Shown one piece after another: positions 26,679 to 38,200 of a DNA stretch of 64,000 nt. The translations under genes and the position numbers were made by a program. Numbering within the stretch: the first letter of the stretch is position 1; every line of letters starts with the position of its first letter. The stretch is from Methanobrevibacter sp. (GTDB taxonomy: Archaea > Methanobacteriota > Methanobacteria > Methanobacteriales > Methanobacteriaceae), in the NCBI RefSeq assembly GCF_017431965.1, contig NZ_JAFRKB010000027.1, positions 1-64,000 of the forward strand, written 5' to 3'. The notes under the pieces were generated by a model that saw only the letters and a program-made list of their open reading frames with translations, had not been told where the DNA came from and searched no databases.

Positions 26679-28130
26679 TTAAAGATTCAAGTAAGAGCTA
26701 ATGTCGGTGTCTTTCAAAATCCTTTTTCTTAAAATCTTATCAATTCCCGTTCCATACTGGGCCGCCTTTTTGGGCCTGTATGCTATATCATAATCAAGGC
26801 CTTCTTCAAAAGCCAATTTTCTTAAAAAGCTTTTTCTCATATCATCATGCATTGAAACTATCTTTTTGTTATCTGGAATATTCAATACCAATTCAACTAA
26901 CTTTTCATCCAAAAACGGCAATCTCAACTCAACCGAATTGAGCATGGAACATGCATCATCCCTTTCAAGATTGACATGGTACATGTTTGAAATGTCCTGC
27001 CTTAGTTCAAAATTCAGGGTTTCATCAATGAAGCTTTTAAGATACCTTTTATATCCTCCGAAGAGTTCATCTGCACCCTGACCTGAAATGGCTACCTTTA
27101 TTCCATCACGGGCAACCATTTTAGTTGCAAAATAAGTTGTTAATCCGACACCAACCTTCATGAGATTATCGTCGCCTATTGCATGAACAACCTGAGGCAG
27201 GCTTTCACGAATCATGTCTTCTGTGACTTCGCATATCTCCAAAGGCAAATTTAGGGACTTTGATGCTTTAATTGCCGCCTCGACATCTTTTGAGCCTTCT
27301 ACCCCTACAGCATAGAGAGTGATTTTCAATGGTATATTTTCAGACATTTCCCTTAAAAGCAATGCCAGATACGAACTGTCGACACCACCTGAAAATATTA
27401 CACCGACCTCCCTTAATCCGTCAACCCTTTTGACCAGACTTAATCTTAATAGTTTGTCTATTTTATCTACATCACCGTCAAAGACCTTTTCATAAATTGC
27501 CTGTGCTGGAGATATATCTTCCCAGTTATAAAGTATGTGTTCCGGCTTTAATGTGCTGATGTCAGTGAATCCGGCTTCTTTCAGGGAATCTTTTGTAGAG
27601 GCAAATCCTTTTGAATTTTGATTTTCTGCATAAAACAGAGGTTTGACCCCTAACGGATCTCGCGCAATGGCCAGATTTTCACCGTCATACACCGCAAAGG
27701 CATAATCCCCATCGATTAATTTAATTGCCATCTGAACCGCTTTCAGCAAATCTCCCTTATTGTAAAAATCAATTAAATAAAGTAAAGCTTCACTGTCTGA
27801 AGTGATTTGCGCTTCAACACCAACCTTCTTAACCAGATTCCTGATTGTTGCGAAGTTATATAGCTCACCGTTGAAAACCAAAACCAGATTGCCGTTTGAA
27901 ATCGGCTGGGGTTTTGATACCCTGTCATTATTATCATAAATGGAAAGCAAATTATGGCCAAAAGCTATTTTATACTCATTGTCATCCTGAAACTCATCCA
28001 GATTAATGTCTAAAATAATATCATCAAAATAAACACCGGATGCATCCGGACCCCGATTTTTTGAGGTTTTTAACATTCTTATTATATCATTGCCATTAAA
28101 ATTACCTTGTAAACCTACAATTGAACACAT
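26679..28130 (-). CDS. asnB: Asparagine synthase (glutamine-hydrolysing)
   Basis: A 483-residue enzyme that amidates aspartate using glutamine and ATP. The N-terminal class II glutaminase starts MCSIVGL, where Cys2 is the nucleophile, and includes FNGELYNF near 90. The C-terminal synthetase domain has the pyrophosphate loop FSGGVDSSYLA (near 247-257) and GQGADELFGGYKRY (near 350). Length is somewhat shorter than in bacteria but normal for methanogens. It stands alone between the ABC operon and the hom unit. Confidence 0.92.
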   Translation of the reverse strand: MCSIVGLQGNFNGNDIIRMLKTSKNRGPDASGVYFDDIILDINLDEFQDDNEYKIAFGHNLLSIYDNNDRVSKPQPISNGNLVLVFNGELYNFATIRNLVKKVGVEAQITSDSEALLYLIDFYNKGDLLKAVQMAIKLIDGDYAFAVYDGENLAIARDPLGVKPLFYAENQNSKGFASTKDSLKEAGFTDISTLKPEHILYNWEDISPAQAIYEKVFDGDVDKIDKLLRLSLVKRVDGLREVGVIFSGGVDSSYLALLLREMSENIPLKITLYAVGVEGSKDVEAAIKASKSLNLPLEICEVTEDMIRESLPQVVHAIGDDNLMKVGVGLTTYFATKMVARDGIKVAISGQGADELFGGYKRYLKSFIDETLNFELRQDISNMYHVNLERDDACSMLNSVELRLPFLDEKLVELVLNIPDNKKIVSMHDDMRKSFLRKLAFEEGLDYDIAYRPKKAAQYGTGIDKILRKRILKDTDISSYLNL

Positions 28131-28184
28131 GATTTAATATTAAACCTTAATATTACTTAAAATTAATTTAAAAAAAAAGATGTT

Positions 28185-28910
28185 TTAAAGTGAAACATCC
28201 TTTTTAGTAAAGTAAATGTATGAAATAGCTAGCCCGATAATGAAAGTAGTCAAAATAATTCCATAAGACACAAAAACGCTTGTGCCGTATTCGGCTATCT
28301 CACCTGATGCAATCAGATACGGACATACCCATGGCACGAACGGAGCCCAGCTTTGACCATAGACCATCAGGTTTACCAGTGACAAAGCGGCTCCCCCGAC
28401 CATTGCAGGAACCATATTGGTAATGAATAGTGATAAAAATACGAACGGGGAGAATGTCAGGAATAACAAAACGTTTGCGAAGAGAAGTTGGGCAAAGCTA
28501 TCGACAAATATCTTTAATGCAAATCCTTCAAGACCTGCAGCAAAGCCGAATGCAAGTGTTGACAAGCTTGTAACAACCGTTAAAATCAAAATCCACGCCA
28601 AAAACATTACATACTTAGACAGTATGAACTTTCCCCTTGATATCGGAATGGTCAGCATGGTTTTTAATGTGTGCTCGTTGTATTCCCTGCCGAACAGGTA
28701 TGATATGATTATCGCAAAGATAAGAACCGCAAACATTGCAGACATGTACATATTCACATTGCTGAACAATGCTTCAAAAGTCTGGCCCTCATCAAAGGAA
28801 GTGACAGCAATAAACATCAGCAACGGCGGCAGAATGGCTCCCATCAAACTCAATAAAAATATCTTTGATCTTTTAAGCTTTAAAAATTCCATCTCTATGA
28901 AAGTCAACAT
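28185..28910 (-). CDS. ABC-2 type transporter permease
   Basis: A 241-residue membrane protein with about six helices, starting MLTFIEMEFLKLKRSKIFLLSL, typical of ABC-2 family permeases that move lipids, peptides or drugs. The loop REYNEHTLKTMLTIPISRGKFI (about 76-97) is the usual coupling segment. It lies 9 bp downstream of its ATPase and is the last gene of an operon led by an XRE-type regulator. Confidence 0.9.
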   Translation of the reverse strand: MLTFIEMEFLKLKRSKIFLLSLMGAILPPLLMFIAVTSFDEGQTFEALFSNVNMYMSAMFAVLIFAIIISYLFGREYNEHTLKTMLTIPISRGKFILSKYVMFLAWILILTVVTSLSTLAFGFAAGLEGFALKIFVDSFAQLLFANVLLFLTFSPFVFLSLFITNMVPAMVGGAALSLVNLMVYGQSWAPFVPWVCPYLIASGEIAEYGTSVFVSYGIILTTFIIGLAISYIYFTKKDVSL

Positions 28911-28919
28911 ATAATCACC

Positions 28920-29834
28920 TTAATTATTTGAAACAAACCTTGTAAAGAAATCCTCAAGATTTTCCTCACACAGATTCACTTTTCTTACATCAATTCCCGA
29001 ATTGACAAACAATGCATTGAACTTGTCCCTCAATTCCAGATTGGAATACAGCCGAATCTCATTATCTGTAAAAGTGAAATCCCTGTTTTCCCTAAGCCCC
29101 AATTCCTTAAGGACAATAACAGCCAAATCAATATCGGACACTTCGAATTCAACAAATTTATTCAATCTTTTATATAAATCCTCCTTTGAAATCTCATCAA
29201 TCAATACGCCATCATCCATGAATCCGATGACATCGGCGATGTTTTCTATTTCGCTTAAGATATGGCTTGAAATCAAAATTGTTATTCCATATTCACGTGA
29301 CAGCCTTTTAAGCAATGTTCTTATTTCCTTGATTCCAAATGGATCAAGACCATTTATTGGCTCATCCAATATCAGCAATTCCGGATTGTGCATAATTGCG
29401 GCCGCTATCCCCAAGCGTTGCTTCATGCCTAATGAGAAATCCTTATATTTCTTTGATTTGGCATTTTCCAAGCTAACCATTTCAAGAACCAATTTAATTT
29501 TAACCGGATTATATTCACCCCTCAGCTTGGAGATGATTTTTAGATTTTCATAAGCTGTCAGGTTCTCGTAAAATCCCGGTGTTTCGATAATGGAACCTAT
29601 TTTTGAGTATACATCCTTTGAATTTTTAGGACTCTCTCCAAAAAGATATACTTCACCACTGCTCGGATACGTAAGGTTTAAGAGCATGCACATGGTAGTG
29701 GTTTTTCCAGCCCCATTTTTTCCTAAAAGCCCGTATATCTTTCCTTTTTCAACATGCATATTGACTGAATTTACAACCTTATTTTTGGAATATATTTTTG
29801 ACAAGTTGTTTGTTTCGATGACATAGTCTGGCAT
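28920..29834 (-). CDS. ABC transporter ATP-binding protein
   Basis: The ATPase of the exporter encoded with the permease at 28185. It has Walker A LLGKNGAGKTTT (near 33-44), the signature FSLGMKQRLGIAAAI and Walker B LLILDEPINGLDP. A C-terminal regulatory extension follows (about 225-304), as in bacitracin/nisin-type resistance ATPases. I chose the ATG at 29834 because GGAGG stands eight bases before it. It is separated from the DUF4013 gene by about 60 bp. Confidence 0.92.
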   Translation of the reverse strand: MPDYVIETNNLSKIYSKNKVVNSVNMHVEKGKIYGLLGKNGAGKTTTMCMLLNLTYPSSGEVYLFGESPKNSKDVYSKIGSIIETPGFYENLTAYENLKIISKLRGEYNPVKIKLVLEMVSLENAKSKKYKDFSLGMKQRLGIAAAIMHNPELLILDEPINGLDPFGIKEIRTLLKRLSREYGITILISSHILSEIENIADVIGFMDDGVLIDEISKEDLYKRLNKFVEFEVSDIDLAVIVLKELGLRENRDFTFTDNEIRLYSNLELRDKFNALFVNSGIDVRKVNLCEENLEDFFTRFVSNN

Positions 29835-29894
29835 TGATAAAACCTCCAATAATAACTTAAAAAAAGAAAAGTAGATGTTTTGAAAACATCCTAA

Positions 29895-30731
29895 CTATTT
29901 AATTGATTCCCTGTATATTGATCCGCATACCCTGTTGAAGAATAATGTTCCATAGGAGTCAACGAATAATCCTTCAATTATTGCAATGAAAATTGATATG
30001 ATGAAAGCCTGGTTTGATACAACTGCTATGAATACTCCGGTTATGAGGCTTAATATGAAGCTTACCGCAACCATGATAATCATGTATACTATAATTGTAA
30101 AGAGGATTATTCCAATATATTTGCCCCATCCAAGATTAGCAATGTTATCAATGATTTCCCTTAGGTCAAATGCCTTTTTAATGCTATCATATGCAATCAT
30201 GTTGTTTAATGCCATGACCAGGAGGAAATATGCAATTATGAACAGTACCGCTGAGACTAGGAAAATGACCATCAGCATTGATGAATCGCCAACCAGCACT
30301 ATTGCGCCTATCAATACAAGCATTGGAATAATATTGTAGGCAACTGTTACAATGAAATATTTTATTCCTTTGATAAACATTCCCAATATATCGCTAAAGC
30401 CCGGAAGGTCTTCTTTTTTATCAATTGAGAATTTTACTATATTGTATTGATATCCGAATATGAACAGAGATATAATAAATCCGATAATAGCCAAACCGGC
30501 TACAAGATAAATGTCGCCTGCAGGCAGTTGTGAAAACGGAACCTGTGACAGGGACCCTGTAGTATTTTCAACTATATGTATGGTTGTTCTGAAAATATCA
30601 AATGACTTGGCACCGATGAATACGGATATCGCACTCATCAATGCAAACAGAACGCCGCATCCTAAAAGTTTTTTGATGTCGTTGAAAGGATATTTCAACC
30701 CTTCAACAACACAATCTGTTATGCTTGCCAT
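29895..30731 (-). CDS. DUF4013 membrane protein, second copy
   Basis: A 278-residue protein with six or more membrane helices. The segment LPGFSDILGMFIKGIKYFIVTVAYNIIPML (roughly residues 108-137) matches the DUF4013 pattern of methanogens. It is a paralogue of the gene upstream, 9 bp away. The function of DUF4013 proteins is not known. Their recurring place beside ABC exporters and small repressors suggests membrane sensing or export assistance, which is inference. Confidence 0.82.
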   Translation of the reverse strand: MASITDCVVEGLKYPFNDIKKLLGCGVLFALMSAISVFIGAKSFDIFRTTIHIVENTTGSLSQVPFSQLPAGDIYLVAGLAIIGFIISLFIFGYQYNIVKFSIDKKEDLPGFSDILGMFIKGIKYFIVTVAYNIIPMLVLIGAIVLVGDSSMLMVIFLVSAVLFIIAYFLLVMALNNMIAYDSIKKAFDLREIIDNIANLGWGKYIGIILFTIIVYMIIMVAVSFILSLITGVFIAVVSNQAFIISIFIAIIEGLFVDSYGTLFFNRVCGSIYRESIK

Positions 30732-30740
30732 GAAATCACT

Positions 30741-31472
30741 TTATATCTGCATTGAATATAACAATCCGATGGATCTTGAATTGAATATGCTTAAGTATGG
30801 CCCGACGATGAACAGGGTTATTGCTGAATTTATCAGCGCTCCCAAAATGAATATTCCGCTTGGGTCAACACCTAAAACTGCACCTGAAACTCCAAATACT
30901 GTAAATATTCCATAAACGATTGCAGTTACAACAAGTGATATGACTAAGGTAATTATGATTAATCCCAAGTATGTTGCAATGCAATTGAACCATCCGATTT
31001 CGTCAATTACTTCCTTGATTTCCTTTATCGCAAATGCTTTTGAGAATGCCCCCTCGTTATATGCCATGTGACATATTCCCATTTGGTCCATCAGGCATGC
31101 CACTACAAAAAGGGCAAATGTTATCAAACATCCGACAATCATTAATGCGGATGACAAGATGCCTGTCAGTTGTCCTGCAACAATTGCAAATATCAAAAAC
31201 ACGATTACAGGGACAAGCACGTAGGCTATTTGAACTATTACCACTTTGACCCCATCTACAAACATGTCTATCAAATCTTCAAAGCCAGGCAAAGGATCCC
31301 TTCCGTTGATTACCCCATGAACGGCTGTATTGATGACTCTGTAATTATATCCTGTAATTAAAAAAGCTGGAAGCAATAAAAAACTGAACAAACAGATTAC
31401 ACCCAATATCACTAATGTCTTCCAGTCTTTTGCTGAATATTCCAATGAATCTTTGTATATGTCTAAAATCAT
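30741..31472 (-). CDS. DUF4013 membrane protein, first copy
   Basis: A 243-residue multi-pass membrane protein with the same plan as its downstream paralogue. The DUF4013 hallmark DPLPGFEDLIDMFVDGVKVV lies near residues 59-78 and is followed by long hydrophobic helices. The first helices begin at about 17 and 85. It starts 12 bp after the XRE regulator gene, so it belongs to the same operon. Substrate and role are unknown. Confidence 0.82.
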   Translation of the reverse strand: MILDIYKDSLEYSAKDWKTLVILGVICLFSFLLLPAFLITGYNYRVINTAVHGVINGRDPLPGFEDLIDMFVDGVKVVIVQIAYVLVPVIVFLIFAIVAGQLTGILSSALMIVGCLITFALFVVACLMDQMGICHMAYNEGAFSKAFAIKEIKEVIDEIGWFNCIATYLGLIIITLVISLVVTAIVYGIFTVFGVSGAVLGVDPSGIFILGALINSAITLFIVGPYLSIFNSRSIGLLYSMQI

Positions 31473-31484
31473 TTTTTCAAACTC

Positions 31485-31721
31485 CTAATAGTAATCATCG
31501 TCAAAGATGAAGATTTCTTCCATAATGAAATACTTTTCCCGATCACCTTTGAACATCATTTTGTTAAAGACTTGGGTTATCTCATAAGCTAAAAATAAAG
31601 ATGGGTTATATCTACCATTTTCCAGCGCATTAATGGTTTGACGGGTAACGCCAACTTTATCCCCAAGTTCTTTCTGGCTCATCTTGAGCTCTTGTCTTAA
31701 ATATTTAATCATGGTTCTCAT
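31485..31721 (-). CDS. XRE/Cro-type transcriptional regulator
   Basis: A small DNA-binding protein of about 78 residues. The helix-turn-helix is clear: MIKYLRQELKMSQKELGDKVGVTRQTINALENGRYNPSL. The C-terminal part ends in an acidic FDDDYY tail. I prefer the ATG at 31721. A longer frame to 31772 would run through the likely promoter. It leads the DUF4013-DUF4013-ABC operon and probably represses it. Two palindromes at the promoter are candidate binding sites. Confidence 0.87.
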   Translation of the reverse strand: MRTMIKYLRQELKMSQKELGDKVGVTRQTINALENGRYNPSLFLAYEITQVFNKMMFKGDREKYFIMEEIFIFDDDYY

Positions 31722-31734
31722 AGTATCCCACATA

Positions 31735-31799
31735 ATAACGTTATCTTTTATGCAAAAGTATTTAAGTACCAAAGTAATTATGTTAAAAACTAATTACTT
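31735..31799 (-). promoter_or_regulatory. Promoter and candidate operators of the XRE-DUF4013-ABC operon
   Basis: On the minus strand, CTTAAATAC at about 31758-31766 can serve as the TATA box. The perfect palindrome ATAACGTTAT (31735-31744) lies at the expected start site. A perfect 9 bp inverted repeat AAGTAATTA/TAATTACTT (31772-31799) lies just upstream of the box. These positions suit a repressor that controls its own operon. The repeats are directly seen; the binding is inferred. Confidence 0.5.
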
Positions 31800-32012
31800 A
31801 TGTTAATGTTATATTACATAGTATTTAAACTTTATGGTTTTTAATAAAATAAATAATTTTACTTAAATTCAATAATAAATAATTATTAATAGTTTATTTT
31901 TATTATATAAATTAATTTAAAATTAGATTAAAATTTAATTAATTAATTATAGTTTAAATAAAAAAATATTGCTTATGAATGCTTTTTATATTATAAAATT
32001 AAAAGCGAAATA
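31800..32012. other. AT-rich gap without a visible gene
   Basis: This stretch between the repressor promoter and the candidate RNA promoter is almost only A and T. I see no open frame with a ribosome site and no strong stem. It probably holds only upstream promoter elements. Confidence 0.5.
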
Positions 32013-32020
32013 TTTATATA
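32013..32020 (+). promoter_or_regulatory. TATA box of the candidate RNA at 32045
   Basis: TTTATATA preceded by GCGAAATA, which resembles an archaeal BRE. It stands 25 bp upstream of the first base of a stem at 32044-32045. Confidence 0.55.
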
Positions 32021-32044
32021 TTAAGTAAAACATCTTTAACATAT

Positions 32045-32160
32045 GTAACATTTCTATAACAGATTTTCATGTTACACAACAATTTCCAGACAGAATTCAA
32101 AAATGAACCAAAACATCAACCCAATTTCCTCTTGAAAAATATAATTCTGTTTGGAAAAAA
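32045..32160 (+). ncRNA. Candidate structured RNA convergent with the giant adhesin gene
   Basis: About 115 nt with no convincing open frame. Stem A pairs TGTAACAT (32044-32051) with ATGTTACA (32069-32076), 8 bp perfect. Stem B pairs CCAGACAGAATT (32086-32097) with AATTCTGTTTGG (32143-32154), 12 bp with one G-U. A run of A then T follows at 32155-32165. A good archaeal promoter lies at the correct distance. Transcription would run toward the 3' end of the giant adhesin gene. A ten-codon frame in the loop (32103-32135) is probably chance. Confidence 0.45.
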
Positions 32161-32205
32161 TTTTTAAAAAAAAAAGTTAAAGGAGAGAGTGAAATTCTCC
32201 TTTTT
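32161..32205 (-). terminator. Terminator of the giant adhesin gene
   Basis: Read on the minus strand, AAAGGAGA pairs with TCTCCTTT around a short loop directly after the stop codon and is followed by a run of about ten T. The same hairpin and T-run follow the other three adhesin loci. Confidence 0.7.
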
Positions 32206-35200
32206 AGATTTTAACGATATTTATATTTGCGGTTGTTCCGCAATATTTAAAGTTTCCACCATATGAACTGCTTATGGAGTTTACAACCAAATCCAAATCG
32301 GCAACTGACAATCTGACTTGACCCAATTTATCTGTTTTTAAAGCAGTTTTTACACCGTTTATGTTAAATACTACTGTTGCTCCTTTAATGAGCTGGCCGG
32401 TTTCGTGGTTGATTAATGTAGCTACTGCCTCTTGGGTTTCATTGTCATAGGTATTGGAAAGTCTAGTTGCTATTTTTCCTTCAATAATTTTTATTGATGC
32501 TGTGGATTTGAGGTATTTGCTGTTTCCTCCATATGAAATGCTTGCACTTTGAATGTTAGGATCCGCATCACCGATTAATAATCTTGCTTGGCCTTGCTTA
32601 TCAGTCTTTATAGATGTTTTCACACCATTATAATTGAATACAACATTAGCGCCTTTAATGGCCTGACCTGTTTCACTGTTAATTAAAGTAGCAACCAATT
32701 CTTTGGTGGAATTATCATAATAGAGTGAAATACTGGTTGTTATTTTACTTACAACAATATTCGCAGTTATAGAAGATGAATTATACTTGCTATTACCATC
32801 ATAAGAAACAGTAACAGGATAAGCACCTAAAGCCAGGTTGGAAATGGTCAACTTAGCCTGACCGGCAGAATCAGTTTTAACACTATATTTCTGGCCATCA
32901 ACCTCAAATCTTACATTAGCACTCCTAATAGCCTGACCTGTTTCACTGTTAATTAAAGTAGCAGTCAATTCCTTAGCAGGATTATCATAATACACTGAAA
33001 TACCAGTTGCTATTTTACTTACAACAATATTTTCAGTTATAGAAGATGAAACATACTTGCTATTACCACCATAAGAAACAACAACTTCATAAGTGCCAAA
33101 ATCTAAATCGGAAATGTTCAACTTAGCCTGACCATCAGAATCAGTTTTAACACTATATTTCTGACCATCAATCTCAAATCTTACATTAGCGCTCTTAATA
33201 GCCTGACCTGTTTCACTGTTAATTAAAGTAGCAGTCAATTCCTTAGCCGGATTATCATAATCCACTGAAATACCGGTTGCTATCTTATTTACAACAATAT
33301 TCAGGGTTTTAGAAGATGAACTATACTTGCTATTACCACCATAAGAAACAACAACTGGATAAGTGCCAGAAGCTAAACCAGAAATGGTCAACATAGCCTG
33401 ACCATCAGAATCAGTTTTAACACTGTATTTTTGGCCATCAACTGTAAATTTAACATTAGCGCTCTTGATAGGCTGACCTGAAGCCTCACTGGTTAAAGTA
33501 GCAACCAATGTAGCATCACTGCCATATCCAACAATGACATCTTCAGCGGCAATATCTGTTTTTAATTTAGCGATGAGGATATTTGAATAAGCAGGATCAA
33601 TAAGATAAGCTGGATTTACATTTACAACAGCAACATACTCACCGTCCTCTAAATCCACAACCCATCCGTCACCGCTCAAACAATAATAAGTTCCTACTAG
33701 ATCATCATTTTTATAAACGCTAATTGAAGCATTGACATTTGCAATTGGGATTCCTTTTGAATTGGTTAAATTAACCATCAACTTATCACCGGAATTATAA
33801 TAAGATGTGAAATCAGAAACACTTAAAAGGGTAAGAATCTCAGTATTATAGACATCATCTCCATCTAAACCTGCAACATTATCCTGGAAGTAACACCAAT
33901 CAGCATAACCATAACAAATAGCACCGCCATAACTACCAGCGGAATTGCTGATAAAACTAGAGTTTTCTATAAGGCCATCATTTTGCATATAGATAGCACC
34001 ACCATAATTAGCAGAATTATCAGCAAAATCAGACAAAACAACATAACATTCTCCACCGGAATAAATGCCTCCACCATAATTATCAGCACAATTACTAGTA
34101 AAGTCACAAGAATTAACACTTAGATTTCCAAAACTAATAATAGCAGCACCGGATAGAGCAGAATTATCAACAAAATCAGAATCAACAACATAACATGATT
34201 CAGATGAATAAATGCCTCCTCCAGACTTATCAGCACAATTACCAGTAAAGTCACAAGAATAAATTCTCATATCTCCCTCATTATCAATAGCACCACCCCA
34301 ATTAGCAGAATTATCAGTGAAACTTGAATTTTCTACAATGCATTCAGATTTTGAATAAATAGCACCACCATCACTAGAAGCGGAATTATTGATAAAACTA
34401 GAGTCTTCTATAACACCCTCAGTTTGTAGATAGATAGCTCCACCCCAATTAGCAGAATTATCAGCAAAATCAGATTCAGCTACATAACATTCTCCACCGG
34501 AATAGATGCCCGCACCGGACCTATCAGCAGAATTATTAGTAAAATCACAAGAATAAACACTTAAATTTCCAAAATTATTGATTGCACCGCCATAATTAGC
34601 GGAATTATTATCAAAACTTGTATTTGCTATAACGCATTCAGATTTTGAATAGATAGCACCACCACTATCCGCCGAATTATCAGCAAAACTAGAGTTTTCA
34701 ATAACACCATCAGTTTGTAAATAGATAGCACCACCATAAATAGCGGAATTATCAACAAAGTCAGATTCAGCTACATTACATTCTCCACCGGAATAGATGC
34801 CCGCACCACCTTTATCAGCAGAATTTTTAGCGAAATAAGATGAATAGACACTTATATTTCCTTCATTGTCAATAGCACCACCATAAATAGCGGAATTATT
34901 AATAAAACTGGAATCGTAAACATCCATAATTCCATCATTCTCAATAGCACCGCCATACTTACTAGCAACATTATCCATAAATGTACAGTTTTCCACTAAA
35001 TTCGGATTATAAATAGCTCCACCAGTTTCAGCATGATTGCCCATGAATGTAGAATCATAATAGTTTGACTCAGCGAATTTTGTAACGGCCATCTCTGTTT
35101 CTGAAGAATCCTCTTTTATCATCTGCAGCGGAGTAGTATAAACGGCTCCGCCAGACTTGGAAGCAGAATTATTGATAAAGTTGGATCCGTAAACATTTAG

Positions 35201-38200
35201 ATATTTGGTAATATAAAGAGCTCCACCGGAAGTTACAGCATGATTATCGATGAAATCGGAATTGTAAATGTTCAACTCATTATATGAAATAATTGCACCG
35301 CCACCTAAACCACTGCCATCAGGAGACTCTTTTCCTGTGACTGAATTGTTGATGAAATGTGAATCATGCACATTGACTTTATTATGGACATTTAAAGCTC
35401 CACCGGACTCATTTGCAGAATTATTTACAAAATTACAATTAATAAATTCATTTACCCGAGCATTGGAAAATACTGCACCGCCGGAGTTGGCGCAATTATC
35501 TACGAAATTACAGTCAGTGAAATAATTGGATGAAACACTGGAAAATACTGCACCGCCATTATAATTCGCCGCATTATCAGTGAAATTAGTAGATGAAACC
35601 AAAACATTTCCAGCACCGACCATATAAATTGCTGCCCCATGTACATCAGCAGAGTTATTTTCAAAGCAGGAATTTTCAATATGGCTAGTTTCAGTACTCA
35701 TCAAATATAATCCTCCACCCATATTAGCGGAATCATTGATAAACTTACAATTGTTTAAGTTTATATCGAATAATGAATAGATTGCTCCTCCAGATTGGGT
35801 TGCTGAAGAATTGATAAAGATACAGTTGTTTAAAGTGACATTGCGTCCGGCAATATATATTCCACCACCATTGACGGAAGAGGTATTGACAAATACAATA
35901 TCATTTAAAACGACATTATTGGAAGAGATATATAAAGCTGTGGCCTTGTTCAATCCATCAAGAACATGTCCGTTACCGTTAATGGTTAACTGCTTATCAA
36001 TACGGACACCATAATCACCATCATCCACATACTCATCATAAACATAATCATGGTTCAAGGAGATTACGGATTTGTCTGGCGCACTGTTAACAATATCTTG
36101 GATAGCATTAAATGAATATGACTCCTTAGTGGCATCAACAATGAAATTTAATTTAACAATATTGGATTCGTATAAATTATCCTTATACTGTGCAGATAAA
36201 GTGTGGATTCCGTCATCCAAATTAAGGTTTAGACAAGCCACACCATTTTTAATTTGAGCATAATAAGTTTTATCGTCAACAATGAACTTCAACAAACAAT
36301 AATTGATGGAACTTATATCCTCGAAATCATCAAAACTGACTTTAATATTGAAATTCTTAGTATTAATTGTTTTAACATCATTTGTGCTAATCCTTATTCT
36401 TTTTGGATTGATGTTTTGAGTGAAAGCTTTTATACAGGCCACATGGCAACTGTCAACATAATCATGCAAATCATACCATGTTTCACCATCCAAACTTACA
36501 AAAGAAACATTATCATTAAATGTCTTTTTGGTAATTTCCTCAGCATAACAAAGAGGAATGCAACTGTAACCTTTAGCATTGTGATTATGAACTGCAATGC
36601 TGAATTTATCATCCTTATTTAGCTGTATGAAGTTATTGAACCTAATTGTATAATATCCTGCAGCGGAAGTTCCGTTTTGAGCGAAAACAAACTCGTCATT
36701 AACATAAACACTTACGGTATAATCTGTTTGTGTATCAAAATAAGTTGAAAACGCAGACAATAGACTATCATCTTCAGCTACAAATGTATTTTTGAAATAG
36801 ATTGAACCAGGATAATGGTAAAACTGACTTACGCCTGCAAAATCATACTGATAGACTTTAGCATAAGGATTTGCATCACTGAAAACGAAAGTGTAGGCAT
36901 GCATGCCCGGATCAATCTGTTCTGATATTTTCTGATTATAGGACAGATATCCGAAACCGTTGTTTTCCCAATCTTCACCAAAACTGTTTTTAAATATCCA
37001 GGCACCATTTGCCTTATTGCCTATGGAGTCATATCCAACGTAATCATCATCCCATCCCACAAGGGAAACTGCGTGATAATCCTTGCCCCATTTAAAGATT
37101 ACTGAAACAGCACCATAATCCATAATTGCAATTTTGTACAAGTCATTGTCGCTGCTGTCTGAACGGGCTGGCAGAAACTTAATGTTTTGAATATGGAACA
37201 TCGGATTTTCCAGAACGGATATTGTTGAATAATCATCATAGCTTTCTGTAGACTCGTCAATCGGACCCAGCCAGCTTGTCAGATAACTCATCATCATGGA
37301 GTCATATCCACCAAAGTTGGTTTCGATTTTTATACCATAAACGGAGTACGCAGCCATCAGGTTTTTAGCGTTTTCTTCTGAAAAGTCATAAGTGACTCCT
37401 GTTGCCTTTTTAATACATGTTTCTAGAGTTGCAAGACCAGCAAAAGCCCAACAGTTACCACCATTCTTTTGATCCTTAACAGAACTAACAAAACCATAAT
37501 CATTAGAATCGTAATATGCCGGCAATGTCCTGACATCAGAGGAGTTGGAAGATGAATCATTGATTAATGTAACCGGCGAGAAGGAATTATCCTCATAAAG
37601 GTTATCGGATTTGATACTAAAGTCTACTGCATAGGATTCTATAAGATTGTTATCAGACAAATCTATACTATAAGTTTTAATGATATTATACCCATCAAAG
37701 AGACTTTCTCTTGAACCGGAATATACATTAGTGTCATCTTTTCTATCAAAAAATACTCCACTGTTGAAATCTTCCAACAAATAAAGATTCAAGACAGGAT
37801 TGTCAAACTCCTCACTAAAGCTAACTTTAGCAGAAACGTTACGAATCACATTACCAGTAGCAATTGAAGAAATATTTGAAGCATCATCATTATCATAAAT
37901 CACAATACTGACCAAACCATCATCCACCTCAAAAATAGGGTATGGCAAATACAACTTCGGATTCTCTTCAGAAGACAGTTGATAATACAAAGGATTACTT
38001 ATTAAGTAATAATTCTCATCATCTAAAGTTGCCTTAAACTCAGCAAAAAGATGATAATTATTACCAAATGAATTAAAATAAGAACCCAAACTTTCTTTCT
38101 TTCCATCGAAAAATATTACTGCTCCTTCTTGAGCAAAAGAATCACCAAAATCATTGGAATATAAACTAATATTATTTGTAATCCTGGTATATATGGCCCC

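Noticed and set aside
32103-32135. A ten-codon open frame inside the second candidate RNA
   Set aside because: There is no ribosome site, and it is short enough to be chance.
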